From Gaiellasilicea sp963749515 (GTDB taxonomy: Bacteria > Actinomycetota > Thermoleophilia > Gaiellales > Gaiellaceae): 64,000 nucleotides of DNA. The notes under the pieces are model-generated. The model was not told the origin of the DNA. It saw only the letters and a list, made by a program, of their open reading frames with translations, and did not search any database. Of the stretch, positions 31,762 through 40,873 are shown one piece after another (the stretch's first letter is position 1; each line of letters opens with the position of its first letter). The stretch spans positions 434,001-498,000 of the forward strand of contig CAVVMR010000006.1 of the NCBI GenBank assembly GCA_963749515.1, in the 5' to 3' direction. A program made the translations under genes and the position numbers.

Positions 31762-34239
31762 ATGACGCTGGTGCCTCGGGACCTACCCACCGGAGACGTC
31801 ACGTTTCTCTTCACCGACGTGGAGGGCTCCACCAGGCTGCTGCACGAGCTGGGCGAGGATCGGTATGCGGAAGCGCTCGTCGCGCATCGCCGCATCGTGC
31901 GCGAGGCGTTCGGCGCGAACGACGGCGTCGAGGTCGACACGCAGGGCGACTCGTTCTTCGTCGCGTTTCCGACGGCCCAGGGCGCGCTGCGCGCAGCCAC
32001 CGCGATGCTGGCGGGGCTCGAACCGGGCCCGATCAGGGTGCGGATGGGGATCCACACCGGCGCCGCGCGGGTGGCCGAGGAGGGCTACGTCGGCATGGAG
32101 GTGCACCGCGCGGCGAGGATCGCGGCCTGCGGCCACGGTGGTCAGGTGCTGATCTCGGCCTCCACCGCCGAGCTCGCCGGCACCGAGGGGCTGCTCGACC
32201 TCGGCTACCACCGGCTGAAGGATCTCTCCGAGCCCGAGCGGATCTTCCAGCTCGGAGACGACGTCTTCCCTCCGCTCGCGACGCTCCACCGGACGAATCT
32301 CCCGCTGCCGTCGACGCCGTTTCTGGGCCGCCGGCAGGAGCTGGCCGACGCGCTCGGCCAGCTGGCGCGTCCGGACGTGCGCCTGCTGACACTGACCGGG
32401 CCGGGCGGAACGGGCAAGACACGCCTGGCGCTGCACATCGCCGGCGAGCTTGCGGCTCGGTACGCGCACGGCGTGTGGTGGGTGCAGCTCGCGCCACTCC
32501 GCGACCCGCAGCTCGTGCTGGAGAGCGCCGCCCAGGCGCTCGGCGCCGAGGACGGCCTCGTCGAGCACATCGCAGACAGGTCGTTGCTCATCGTCTTCGA
32601 CAACTTCGAGCAGGTGGTCGAGGCGGCGGCGGACGTGGCGGCGCTGCTCTCGGCGTGTCCCAATCTCGACGTGCTCGTGACGAGCAGGGAGCCGCTGCGG
32701 GTGAACGCGGAGCAGGTCTACGAGGTGCCGCCGCTCGCGCCGGAGGAGGGCGTCGGCCTCTTCCTGGCACGGGCGAGGGCGGTGAAGCCGGACTTCGAGA
32801 GCGACGAGACGATCTCGGAGATCTGCCGGCGCCTCGACGACCTGCCGCTCGCGCTCGAGCTTGCGGCGGCGCGCGTCAAGGCCCTCTCGTCCGACCAGAT
32901 CCTCGAGCGCCTGTCGCAGCGGTTGCCGCTCCTCACGGGTGGGGCCAGGGACTTGCCGGAACGGCAGCGCACGCTGGGCTCGGCGATCGAGTGGAGCTAC
33001 GAGCTGCTCACGCCCACCGAGCAGCAGGCGTTCGCGAGGCTCTCGGCATTCGCCGGCGGCTGCACGCTCGCCGACGCCGAGCACGTGGCCGATGCCGATC
33101 TGGACACGCTCCAGTCCCTCGTCGACAAGAGCCTTCTCCGCCACACCGACGGCCGGTTCTGGATGCTGGAGACGATTCGCGAGTACGCCCTGGGGCAGCT
33201 CGAGGAGTCGGGCCGGGCCGAGGAGCTCGGCAGCCGACACGCGGAGCACTTTCTCGCCCTGGCGGAGGCGGCCGAGGCGCGCGTGCGCGAGGGCTCGAAG
33301 GAGTGGCTCGACCGGCTGGAGCGAGAGCACGACAACCTTCGCGCGGCGCTCGAGCGGCTGCAGGAGCGGGGCGAGCTGGAGCTCGCCCTGCGTCTGGCCG
33401 GTGCGATCGCGGACGTCTGGTACCACCGCGGCCACGTGGCCGAAGGGCGGCGCCGGCTCGAGAGCCTGCTGCTCGGCGACGAGCGTCCGACGGCGGCGCG
33501 GGGCAAGGCGCTCAACGGTGCGTCCAGGCTGGCGGTCGTTGCCGGGGACGTCGCGATCGCCAGGCAGCGGGCCGAGGAGGGCCTCGCGCTCAACCGCCGG
33601 CTCGAAAGTGCCTCGGGGACGGCGGACTCGCTCTGGCGGCTGAGCTATGCCCTGGCGGCAGACCGCGAGTTCGAGCGTGCGCAGCAGCTCCTGGGCGAGT
33701 GCATCTCGCTCTACGGTGACCTCGGCGAGGAGCACGCGGCGATCGAGGCCGTTCGCGACCTGGCCTGGACGTACGAGGAAATCGGGGATCTGCCGCGTGC
33801 GCGAGCGCTCTACGAGGAGGGGCTCGGCCGGGCACGTGCGCAGGCCAACACGCGGCTCGAGGCACGGTTGCTCGGTGGGCTGGCGATCGTCGCCGTCGAC
33901 GAGGGCCGGCCCGAGGACGCGCGCTCGCTGCTGAGGGAGAACTTCCCGATGTACCGCCGCCTGGAGGACCTCCGTGGAACCGGTGAGAACCTCTGCCGCT
34001 CCGCACACGCCCTCGCTGCGGTTGGGGATGCCTCGGTAGCAGCGCAGCTTCTCGGCGGCGCGGATGCAGTGTTCGAGGCGATCGGCGCCAGCCCACCGTG
34101 GCTCGCGAGCATGAACGACTTGACGCTGGCCGCGATCCGGGAGCAGCTCGACGACCGTGCGGTCGCCGAGGCGCGGGAGCAGGGCAGAGCGCTGACCGTC
34201 GACGAGGCGGTTGCGCTGGCCCTCGACTCGCTCGCCTGA
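31762..34239 (+). CDS. Adenylate cyclase-domain / AAA ATPase / TPR regulator
   Basis: 825 residues. Residues 1-165 form a class III nucleotide cyclase domain with metal-binding D19 (FLFTDVEGST) and D63 (DTQGDSFFVAF). An NB-ARC/AAA-like ATPase follows with P-loop GPGGTGKT (213-220) and the LIVFDNFEQV Walker B. The C-terminal half is TPR-like helical repeats. Such proteins are common in actinobacteria, probably as signal-integrating regulators; the output is not known. No DNA-binding domain is visible. Confidence 0.92.
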   Translation: MTLVPRDLPTGDVTFLFTDVEGSTRLLHELGEDRYAEALVAHRRIVREAFGANDGVEVDTQGDSFFVAFPTAQGALRAATAMLAGLEPGPIRVRMGIHTGAARVAEEGYVGMEVHRAARIAACGHGGQVLISASTAELAGTEGLLDLGYHRLKDLSEPERIFQLGDDVFPPLATLHRTNLPLPSTPFLGRRQELADALGQLARPDVRLLTLTGPGGTGKTRLALHIAGELAARYAHGVWWVQLAPLRDPQLVLESAAQALGAEDGLVEHIADRSLLIVFDNFEQVVEAAADVAALLSACPNLDVLVTSREPLRVNAEQVYEVPPLAPEEGVGLFLARARAVKPDFESDETISEICRRLDDLPLALELAAARVKALSSDQILERLSQRLPLLTGGARDLPERQRTLGSAIEWSYELLTPTEQQAFARLSAFAGGCTLADAEHVADADLDTLQSLVDKSLLRHTDGRFWMLETIREYALGQLEESGRAEELGSRHAEHFLALAEAAEARVREGSKEWLDRLEREHDNLRAALERLQERGELELALRLAGAIADVWYHRGHVAEGRRRLESLLLGDERPTAARGKALNGASRLAVVAGDVAIARQRAEEGLALNRRLESASGTADSLWRLSYALAADREFERAQQLLGECISLYGDLGEEHAAIEAVRDLAWTYEEIGDLPRARALYEEGLGRARAQANTRLEARLLGGLAIVAVDEGRPEDARSLLRENFPMYRRLEDLRGTGENLCRSAHALAAVGDASVAAQLLGGADAVFEAIGASPPWLASMNDLTLAAIREQLDDRAVAEAREQGRALTVDEAVALALDSLA

Positions 34240-34267
34240 GAGACCTCTGCTCTGCTAGAACGCGAGC

Positions 34268-34573
34268 GTGGCGATGTTCCTCGTCGTGATCCTCCGCGCC
34301 GGCCCGGAGTGGGATCCGTCGCTGCCGCTGGAGGAGCAGTCAGGCTGGGACGAGCATGCGTCGTTCATGGACGGGCTCGTCGACTCGGGCTTCATCGTCC
34401 TCGGTGGACCGCTCGCCGACGAGCAGCGCGTCGCGCACGCCGTCGAGGCCGACTCCGAGGAGGCGATACGCGCCACGCTCGCGCGCGATCCGTGGAGCGG
34501 AACGCACCTCCTGATCGACACGATCGACCCGTGGACGATCCGGCTCGACGCACGGACCGTCAAGCCCTCCTAG
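34268..34573 (+). CDS. YCII-related protein
   Basis: 101 residues with the ferredoxin-like YCII pattern: MFLVVILRAGPEW, then WDEHASFMDGLVDSGFIVLGGPL, then AVEADSEEAIRATLARDPW. Members include dehydrochlorinase-like enzymes, but the catalytic role is unknown. The start is either GTG 34268 or ATG 34274. It ends overlapping the convergent PLP enzyme by 4 bases. Confidence 0.85.
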   Translation: MAMFLVVILRAGPEWDPSLPLEEQSGWDEHASFMDGLVDSGFIVLGGPLADEQRVAHAVEADSEEAIRATLARDPWSGTHLLIDTIDPWTIRLDARTVKPS

Positions 34574-35547
34574 TTCAGCACGCGGCCGCGCAGCTGCTCG
34601 AGGTCGATGTTGCCGCCGCTGAGAACGCAGACGACCTTGGCGCCGGGCTCTGCCTCGACGCGTCCCTCGAGCAGCGCGGCAACCGGCGCCGCCGCCGCGC
34701 CTTCGACCACCAGCTTGCAGCGGGACATCGTCCACAGCACCGCGTCGAAGATCCGCTCGTCGTCGATCGTGACGAGCTCGTCGACGAGCTCGCTGACGAT
34801 CGAGAACGTCTTCTCGCCGACGCGCATCACCTTCAGCCCGTCGATCGCGCAGTGATTCTCGTCGAGGGTGACGAGCTCGCCGCGCTCGACGCTCAGCGTC
34901 ATTGCGGGTGCACCCGTCGACTCGACACCCACGACTCGGACGTCGGGCCGCCGCCCCTTGATCGCAGCGGTGATGCCCGAGATCAGCCCGCCGCCGCCGA
35001 TCGGGACGACGACTGTGTGGGCGTCGGGGGCGTCCTCGAGGATCTCCAGCCCGACCGTTCCCTGGCCCGCAATGAGCTGCAGGTCGTCGAACGGGTGGAT
35101 GAAGGTCAGGCCGCGCTCGTCCCTGAGGCGCATCGCCTCGTCGTTCGCCTCGTCCCAGATCGTGCCGTGGAGGATGACCTCGGCGCCGTAGCCCTTCGTG
35201 GCCGCGATCTTCGCCGGCGTCGCATTGCTGGCCATCAGGACGATCGCCGGAATCCCGAGCCGTGCAGCCGCGTAGGCGACACCCTGTGCGTGGTTGCCGG
35301 CCGATGAGCAGATCACTCCTGCGCGCTGTTCCTCAGGCGACAGCTGCGGGAGCTTGTTGCTCGGCCCGCGCACCTTGTAGGAGCCCGTCCGCTGGAACAT
35401 CTCGGCTTTCAGCCAGACGTCGTAGCCGGTCTCGCTCGAGAGCGAGGTCGAGTGGAGCAAGGGCGTCCGGTGCACGAGCGGAGCGACGCGCCGGTACGCC
35501 TCGTCGAAGACTGCGGGCGCGAGCGCCTCGGTCGCGGTCTGGGTCAT
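34570..35547 (-). CDS. Threonine/serine ammonia-lyase (PLP)
   Basis: 325 residues. PLP-binding Lys58 in GSYKVRG, SSAGNHAQG for the substrate carboxylate, the glycine-rich phosphate loop PIGGGGLISG, and a C-terminal VLSGGNID. This is the threonine dehydratase / serine racemase fold. No ACT regulatory domain is present, so a catabolic (TdcB-like) enzyme is more likely than the biosynthetic IlvA. Divergent from the cysteine-synthase-like gene with only 56 bases between starts. Confidence 0.93.
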   Translation of the reverse strand: MTQTATEALAPAVFDEAYRRVAPLVHRTPLLHSTSLSSETGYDVWLKAEMFQRTGSYKVRGPSNKLPQLSPEEQRAGVICSSAGNHAQGVAYAAARLGIPAIVLMASNATPAKIAATKGYGAEVILHGTIWDEANDEAMRLRDERGLTFIHPFDDLQLIAGQGTVGLEILEDAPDAHTVVVPIGGGGLISGITAAIKGRRPDVRVVGVESTGAPAMTLSVERGELVTLDENHCAIDGLKVMRVGEKTFSIVSELVDELVTIDDERIFDAVLWTMSRCKLVVEGAAAAPVAALLEGRVEAEPGAKVVCVLSGGNIDLEQLRGRVLN

Positions 35548-35603
35548 GCCGTGAACAATCGCACAGCGGCGGGACCCCCACCGCGATTGGCGATGATTGC
35601 GGT

Positions 35604-36530
35604 GTGGACTCCATCCTCGAGGCGATCGGCGACACGCCGCTCGTTCGGCTGCGGCGGTGCGCGCCGCCGAACGGCGCGGAGCTGTGGCTGAAGCTCGAGA
35701 ACCGGAATCCCACCGGATCGATGAAGGACCGGATGGCGCTCGCGATGATCGAGGGCGCCGAGCGTGACGGCCTGATCTCGGCCGGCGACACCATCGTCGA
35801 GTACACGGGCGGGAGCACCGGCCCCGCGCTCGCGCTCGTCTGCGCCGCGAAGGGCTATCGCGCGCTGATCGTGATCGCCGACTGCTTCACCGAGGAGCGC
35901 TTCCAGCTGATGCGGGCGCTCGGCGCCGAGCTCGACGTCATCCCCTCCGTCAGAGGCCGGCCCAACGTCACCGCGCAGGACATCGAGAACATGGTGGCGC
36001 GGGCGGCCGAGCTCGCGGCGCGCCCAGGGCATTACGCGACCGACCAGTTCAACAACCCGTACATCATCCCCGACCACCGCGACAAGCTCGGGCGCGAGAT
36101 CTGGGAGCAGACCGGGGGACGCGTGACTGCGTTCTGCCATGGGATGGGCACCGCAAGCTCGGTGATGGGCGTCTCCGACGCCCTCAAGCCACACGGGGTC
36201 TACATCCAGGCCCACGAGCCGGCGAGCTCGGCGGCGATCGGCGGCGGCGAACGCGGGTCGTTCGCCATCCAGGGCTGGACCGGTCTCGTGATGCCGCACT
36301 GGTATCCGGAGAAGGTCGACCACCTCGAGCCGGTCGGCGACGAGGAGGCGATCGAGATGACACGCCGTCTGTCGTTCGAGGAGGGAGTCTTCGCCGGCAT
36401 CTCGACGGGAGCGAACGTCGTCGGCGCTCACCGCCTCGCAGAGCGGCTCGGCCCGGACGCCGTGATCGTGACGCTCGCCGTCGACACCGGGTTCAAGTAT
36501 CTGAGCGTCAGCCCGTACGCCGACACATAG
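35604..36530 (+). CDS. Cysteine synthase-family PLP enzyme
   Basis: 308 residues. LENRNPTGSMKDRMA carries the PLP Lys41; VEYTGGSTGPALA, then HGMGTASSVMG as phosphate loop, and GISTGANVVGA complete the fold-type II pattern of O-acetylserine sulfhydrylase and cystathionine beta-synthase. The substrate loop reads TGGSTG rather than the TSGNTG of classical CysK, so the exact reaction is uncertain. GTG 35604 is the only start near the family N-terminus (DSILEAIGDTPLVRL). Confidence 0.9.
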   Translation: MDSILEAIGDTPLVRLRRCAPPNGAELWLKLENRNPTGSMKDRMALAMIEGAERDGLISAGDTIVEYTGGSTGPALALVCAAKGYRALIVIADCFTEERFQLMRALGAELDVIPSVRGRPNVTAQDIENMVARAAELAARPGHYATDQFNNPYIIPDHRDKLGREIWEQTGGRVTAFCHGMGTASSVMGVSDALKPHGVYIQAHEPASSAAIGGGERGSFAIQGWTGLVMPHWYPEKVDHLEPVGDEEAIEMTRRLSFEEGVFAGISTGANVVGAHRLAERLGPDAVIVTLAVDTGFKYLSVSPYADT

Positions 36531-36543
36531 CGCTGCGCTGCGG

Positions 36544-38673
36544 TCAGAGCAGCTCTGCGATCAGCGCCGCCGCCCTTGCTGCGCCGTCCGTCTCGACCGG
36601 CCGGTAGTCGACCTCGCGCCCGATCTCCTCGGCGATCGCCCGCGCGATCGTCTCCTGCGTGGCCGTCTCGAAGTCCATGCAGCGCCCGGCGCCGTAGCGG
36701 GCGAGCCGGTGACGGACGTGGAAGTTCTGCTCGAAGTGGTGGCGGAGCGGGAAGTAGATGAACGGCCGCCGGTTCGCCGTCAGCTCCATCGACGTCGTCA
36801 GCCCTCCCTGCACGACCGCCAGGTCGCACGCCGCGAGGTGGCGGTAGAGGTCGTGCACGTAGGGGCGGATCTCGAGCCCATCCGTCTGGGGCAGGGTCGT
36901 CGGATCGATCCGTGGCCCGGCGACGACGATCATGCGCAGCGCGGGCACGCGCTCCTTCGCTTCGGGGAACGCGTCGATCACGCGCCGCAGCAGGTGCGCG
37001 CCGACGCCGGAACCGCCGACCGTGACGATGCAGACCTGCTCGTCCGGGGCGTAGCCGAGCTCCGCGCGGAGCGCCTCGCGGTCGGAGAAGTCGGAGGGAT
37101 CGAATCCGGTCACGTAGCCCGTGAGGTCGTAGTGCTGCTCGGTCCAGTCGCGGATCAGCGGCAGGCCGGGCCCGAACGCCTCGGGGACGATGTCGTCCGC
37201 GTTGCCGACGTAGATCGCGCGGTCGCGGAGGCGCGGGAAGCGCGCGATGTGCTCGATCATCTCCGCGTTGTAGTCCGCGGTCAGGAACGCCTCGCGGTCG
37301 GCGCCGTCCTCCATCGGCAGCCACCCGACGAAGTCCGTCAGCCACACGTAGGCGGCCTGCTTCTGCTCAGGGTTCTCGTGCAGGTAGTAGTCGAGCTCCC
37401 AGGCCTCGTCGCCGATCCAGAGGTCGTACGGCTCCTCCCGGACGAGGTCGTGGAACACCATGAAGTTCGAGAAGAGGATCTCGTCCATCCGCCGGATCGC
37501 CTGGAAGCAATGCAGGTCGTGCTCGGCGGACTCGCTCTCGATGTGACTGGACTCGTTCGCGAGGTCGGCGCTCGCCGGATGGATTCGTTCGCCCCGCTTC
37601 TCCAGCACCGACGTGACGGGGCTCTGGGCGAGCCAGTCGATCTCCAGGTCGGGATGGAGCTTGCGTAGCTCGTCGGCGATGGCAGCGTCCCGCTGTGCAT
37701 GGCCGAGCCCGATCGGCGAGGAGATGTAGAGGGCACGCTTGCGCCGCGACTTGCCCCGCACCCACCGGCGCGGGGGCGGCGGCGGCGCGATGAAGTCCCG
37801 AAGCAGCAGATTCACCTTGACCGGATCTCGAGCCTGGGGCAGGTGGCCCGACCCCTCGAGCGAGACGAATTCGCCGCGCGTCGCTTCGGCGAGAGCCACA
37901 CCCTGCGCCTGCGGCCGGATCGCGTCGTCTTCGCCATGCATGACAAGCACCGGGCAGCGGACGCGCGCACAGAGATCGGTGAACTCGACGCCGGTTGGCA
38001 AGCCGATCCCCGCGTCGTGGTCGGCGAGCGCCTCGGGCGTGGTCTCGAGGGCCCAGGCGACGCCGTCCTCGATCTGCTTCGTCGAGTGCGGCTCCGTGAA
38101 GCACTTCCCCAAGAAGAACTCGAGGAAGTCGCGGTAGTCGCGCAGCCAGTGGTGGATGTTGTACTTCGCCCACCCTTCGTCGGTGTCGAGCGGTTCGTCG
38201 AAGGAGTACACCGCGCGTTCCGGTAGCGGTGGCGCCAGCGCCACCGCCGGCCCGATGAACGCAGCGCCGGCAATGCGATCCGGGTGCTCGGCCGCGAGCA
38301 AGACGCCCCAGAGCGCGGCGCACGAGACGCCGACCACCACCGTGCGTTCGGTCGCGGTGGCATCGAGCACGGCGAGCGCGTCGAGCGCGAACTCGCGGAT
38401 CGAGTACGCCTCCGCTCCCACGGGCCTGTCGGAGCGGCCGTTCCCGCGGCCGTCGAACGTGACGACGCGGCAGTGGCGCGCGAGGTACGGAATCTGCATT
38501 TTCCAGTGGCGCGAGTGGATGAGGGACCAGGTTGGCAGCAGGAGGACGTCAGGTCCGCTTTCGCCATAGCGCTCCCAGAAGACCCGCACGCCCTCACGCT
38601 CGATGTATCCCGACTTGTCCGGGTAGCGGGCCCGCGACTGCTCGCGTGCAGCGGTGGTTACCTCGACAGCCAT
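36544..38673 (-). CDS. Alpha/beta-hydrolase fused to a MurG-like glycosyltransferase
   Basis: 709 residues in one frame. Residues 1-295 are an alpha/beta-hydrolase: nucleophile Ser117 (VVVGVSCAALWG, Cys replacing an expected residue of the elbow), acid D249 or D250 (MHGEDDAI), and His277 (GSGHLP). A PPPPP linker (about 297-301) leads to a GT-B glycosyltransferase (about 313-709) with GLGHAQRD at its start and VQGGLTTSMELTANRRPF, then HHFEQN near the end, as in UDP-sugar-dependent enzymes. ATG 38673 overlaps the TetR stop by 16 bases. Last gene of the SBP56 operon. Confidence 0.9.
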   Translation of the reverse strand: MAVEVTTAAREQSRARYPDKSGYIEREGVRVFWERYGESGPDVLLLPTWSLIHSRHWKMQIPYLARHCRVVTFDGRGNGRSDRPVGAEAYSIREFALDALAVLDATATERTVVVGVSCAALWGVLLAAEHPDRIAGAAFIGPAVALAPPLPERAVYSFDEPLDTDEGWAKYNIHHWLRDYRDFLEFFLGKCFTEPHSTKQIEDGVAWALETTPEALADHDAGIGLPTGVEFTDLCARVRCPVLVMHGEDDAIRPQAQGVALAEATRGEFVSLEGSGHLPQARDPVKVNLLLRDFIAPPPPPRRWVRGKSRRKRALYISSPIGLGHAQRDAAIADELRKLHPDLEIDWLAQSPVTSVLEKRGERIHPASADLANESSHIESESAEHDLHCFQAIRRMDEILFSNFMVFHDLVREEPYDLWIGDEAWELDYYLHENPEQKQAAYVWLTDFVGWLPMEDGADREAFLTADYNAEMIEHIARFPRLRDRAIYVGNADDIVPEAFGPGLPLIRDWTEQHYDLTGYVTGFDPSDFSDREALRAELGYAPDEQVCIVTVGGSGVGAHLLRRVIDAFPEAKERVPALRMIVVAGPRIDPTTLPQTDGLEIRPYVHDLYRHLAACDLAVVQGGLTTSMELTANRRPFIYFPLRHHFEQNFHVRHRLARYGAGRCMDFETATQETIARAIAEEIGREVDYRPVETDGAARAAALIAELL

Positions 38674-39233
38674 CCGTCGATCCAGTCGAGTAGCTCCTGG
38701 TGGCCGGTCTCGATTCCCGCCAGCCGCTCGAGCATGATCCCCTCGTTGAAGGTGATCACCAGCGAGACGAGCGCTTCGAGCGGCATCGCGATCCCGTAGT
38801 GCTCGCGTGGCCCCTCGAAGGCCTCTGCCAGAACGGCCCGCCACGCGGCGTTCACGCGGTCGACGCGCTCCTGCAGCTCGGGCCGGTTCCAGGCGAGTGC
38901 CTGGAGCTCGTACCAGACCTTCTCGTAGGCTCGATCTTCGCTCATCATGTAGCGCATCGCCGTCCGCCACTTCTCGAGGAAGGGCATGTCGGAGGCGTAC
39001 ATCTCGCGCTGCCGCGCGATCTGCCGCTCGGTGAAGCGCTCGAGCACCCGCACGAGCAGGTTCTCGACCGAGCCGAAGTAGTAGTGGACGAGGCCGTGGT
39101 TGACGCCCGCCTCCTCGGCCAGCCGCCGGGTGGTGATGGCCGCGTAGCCGGCGTCCACGAGCACGCGCTCGGCCGCGTCGAGGAGAGCCTCCTCGGCGGC
39201 CGAGCGCGCGGTCGAGACCTTTGCCGCCCTCAT
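38658..39233 (-). CDS. TetR-family repressor
   Basis: 191 residues. The N-terminal helix-turn-helix is LLDAAERVLVDAGYAAITTRRLAEEAGVNHGLVHYYFGSVENLL; the rest is a helical ligand domain. I chose ATG 39233 because it overlaps the stop of the small upstream gene (ATGA); GTG 39242 would add three residues. The probable operator is the TTAGTCG-TT-CGACTAA palindrome at 40707, in front of the operon's first gene, so it likely represses its own operon. Confidence 0.94.
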   Translation of the reverse strand: MRAAKVSTARSAAEEALLDAAERVLVDAGYAAITTRRLAEEAGVNHGLVHYYFGSVENLLVRVLERFTERQIARQREMYASDMPFLEKWRTAMRYMMSEDRAYEKVWYELQALAWNRPELQERVDRVNAAWRAVLAEAFEGPREHYGIAMPLEALVSLVITFNEGIMLERLAGIETGHQELLDWIDGWLSR

Positions 39234-39364
39234 CGTCTCCACAGCCGGTCGAAGAGGCCGTTGAGCCAGGCGCGCCAGGCGAGGACCAGCATCGACACCG
39301 CGCTCGCACCTCCCGCGAGCAGGGTGGGGACGAGCTGCTCCCCCATGTGGTGCGCGACGATCAC
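39230..39364 (-). CDS. 44-residue membrane protein between SBP56 and TetR genes
   Basis: GTG 39364 overlaps the SBP56 stop by 4 bases (GTGA), and the stop overlaps the TetR ATG by 4 bases (ATGA). The product has a polar start (VIVAHHMGEQ), one hydrophobic segment (VPTLLAGGASAVSMLVLAWRAW) and a basic end (FDRLWRR). The double overlap is strong evidence for translation. Function unknown; it may anchor or assist the operon's enzymes at the membrane. Confidence 0.65.
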   Translation of the reverse strand: MIVAHHMGEQLVPTLLAGGASAVSMLVLAWRAWLNGLFDRLWRR

Positions 39365-40683
39365 GGGAAGATCTCCGTCGTGCAGTCGCCGCCCTGGAGC
39401 CGCACCTCGTGCGCCCGCGCCGGCCCGCCCGGCCGGTCGTGCAGGTCGAGGAAGAAGTCGGGGTCGACCGACATCCCGCCGTTGGGATCGCAGTTCACAC
39501 GCAGCAGCCACGACTTGAGCCCAGGATAGAACTGATTGTCCCAAGTCGAGTAGAGCGAGTTGCTGACGTAGAGCCGGCGCCCGTCGAACGAGAGCTGGAG
39601 CATCTGCGGGCCGCCGTTCAGGTCGCGGCCCGCGTCGCTCGGCTTGCCGAGCAGGCCGCCGAGCCAGAGCTGCCCCGTCAGCTTCGGGTTGGCCGGGTCG
39701 GAGACGTCGTACTGGCGAAGGTCACCGTGCAACCAGTTCGAGAAGTAGAGGAAGCGGTCGTCCATCGAGAGCACGAGGTCCGTGATCAGCCCGGGCACGG
39801 GGAACGGCCAGCCTTCGAGCTCGACGCTTTCGACTGCGATCACCTGATCGGCGCCCCAGGCGCCGTTGTCGCGGCGGAACCGCCACATCGTGCTCGAGAG
39901 CGCGGCGCCGACGAAGCCCTCTTCCGCTTCGGGATCGTGAAGCCAGCGAACCTCGAGCGGGACGAGACCTGCCTCACCGAGGTCGACCGTCTGCTCGACG
40001 CTGCGCTCGGCGAGATTCCAGAAATGGAGCCGGCTGCCGTAGCGGCCCGCCGCCACGTCGTCGAGGTCGAATCCCTTCTCGTACGCGTTCGGCTCTCCGA
40101 ACTCGGATGAGATGAGGACGTTCTTGCGCGGCTGGTACCAGAAGTCGTAGTTGAGAGGAGGTGTCTTGCCGCCGTTCTCCCAGCGGCCCTTGACCTCGAA
40201 GGTCTTCGCGTCGAGCACCGCGAAGCCGCCGGCGCCGTTCCCGTCCGCGTCGCCGAGCATGCTGATCACGATGTTGTCGCCCGGCATGCAGTGCACGGTG
40301 TGCGGGCGCGTGTAGCCGGTCTTCTCGACGAGTTCCTCCGGCTCGATCACCTTCTCGATCCGCGGCCGGCGCGGGTCGTCCTCGACGTTGACGATGTGGA
40401 TCCGCGAGGACCGGAAACCCGGCACGATCAGGTGCGAGCGGTCCGGGCCGTGGCAGGCGGAGCTGCAGCGGTTCCACCCGAAGTGGTGGAGCTCGTCGCC
40501 GACGTTCGGCATCGGCAGCTCGTGCACGATCTTCCCGCTGTCGGCGTCCACGACGGCCAGGAAATCCGGCGCGTCGACGCCCGTGCCCTCGTGCAGGCAG
40601 GCGAGATACAGGAATTCCTCCGGCGGTCCCTTCACCGCTGCCTCGGGTGAAGCGTGGAACGATGGGGTGCTGTGTGCAGACAC
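39361..40683 (-). CDS. SBP56-family protein (methanethiol oxidase-like), cytoplasmic
   Basis: 440 residues, beta-propeller type. Matches the selenium-binding protein 56 family: PNVGDELHHFGWNRCSSACHG, then SRIHIVNV, KTGYTRPHTVHCMPGDNIVISMLGD, LSMDDRFLYFSNWLHGD and LYVSNSLYSTWDNQFYP. Bacterial and human members oxidise methanethiol and are copper-dependent in at least one bacterium. GTG 40683 has AGGAGG five bases upstream. No signal peptide. First gene of the TetR operon. Confidence 0.92.
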   Translation of the reverse strand: MSAHSTPSFHASPEAAVKGPPEEFLYLACLHEGTGVDAPDFLAVVDADSGKIVHELPMPNVGDELHHFGWNRCSSACHGPDRSHLIVPGFRSSRIHIVNVEDDPRRPRIEKVIEPEELVEKTGYTRPHTVHCMPGDNIVISMLGDADGNGAGGFAVLDAKTFEVKGRWENGGKTPPLNYDFWYQPRKNVLISSEFGEPNAYEKGFDLDDVAAGRYGSRLHFWNLAERSVEQTVDLGEAGLVPLEVRWLHDPEAEEGFVGAALSSTMWRFRRDNGAWGADQVIAVESVELEGWPFPVPGLITDLVLSMDDRFLYFSNWLHGDLRQYDVSDPANPKLTGQLWLGGLLGKPSDAGRDLNGGPQMLQLSFDGRRLYVSNSLYSTWDNQFYPGLKSWLLRVNCDPNGGMSVDPDFFLDLHDRPGGPARAHEVRLQGGDCTTEIFP

Positions 40684-40706
40684 GCTCTCCTCCTTGTACA
40701 CTTGTC

Positions 40707-40722
40707 TTAGTCGTTCGACTAA
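40707..40722. promoter_or_regulatory. TetR-type operator palindrome
   Basis: TTAGTCGTTCGACTAA: 7-bp perfect arms around a 2-base centre, 23 bases upstream of the SBP56 GTG. The length, symmetry and TAGTCG half-site are typical of TetR-family operators, and a TetR gene is in the operon. Confidence 0.8.
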
Positions 40723-40873
40723 CATTGGATCGCATCCACTCCGCGATGTCAAGTCAGATCACGGAAAGGGCTCTGATGCTCGCGCCGGTCTTGGGGACGG
40801 ATTGAGCGACGCTTCCGACGTCGGGGGCAACTCTCGCTGGACAGACGGCGCCGTCCGTTCGACACTTCCCGCG

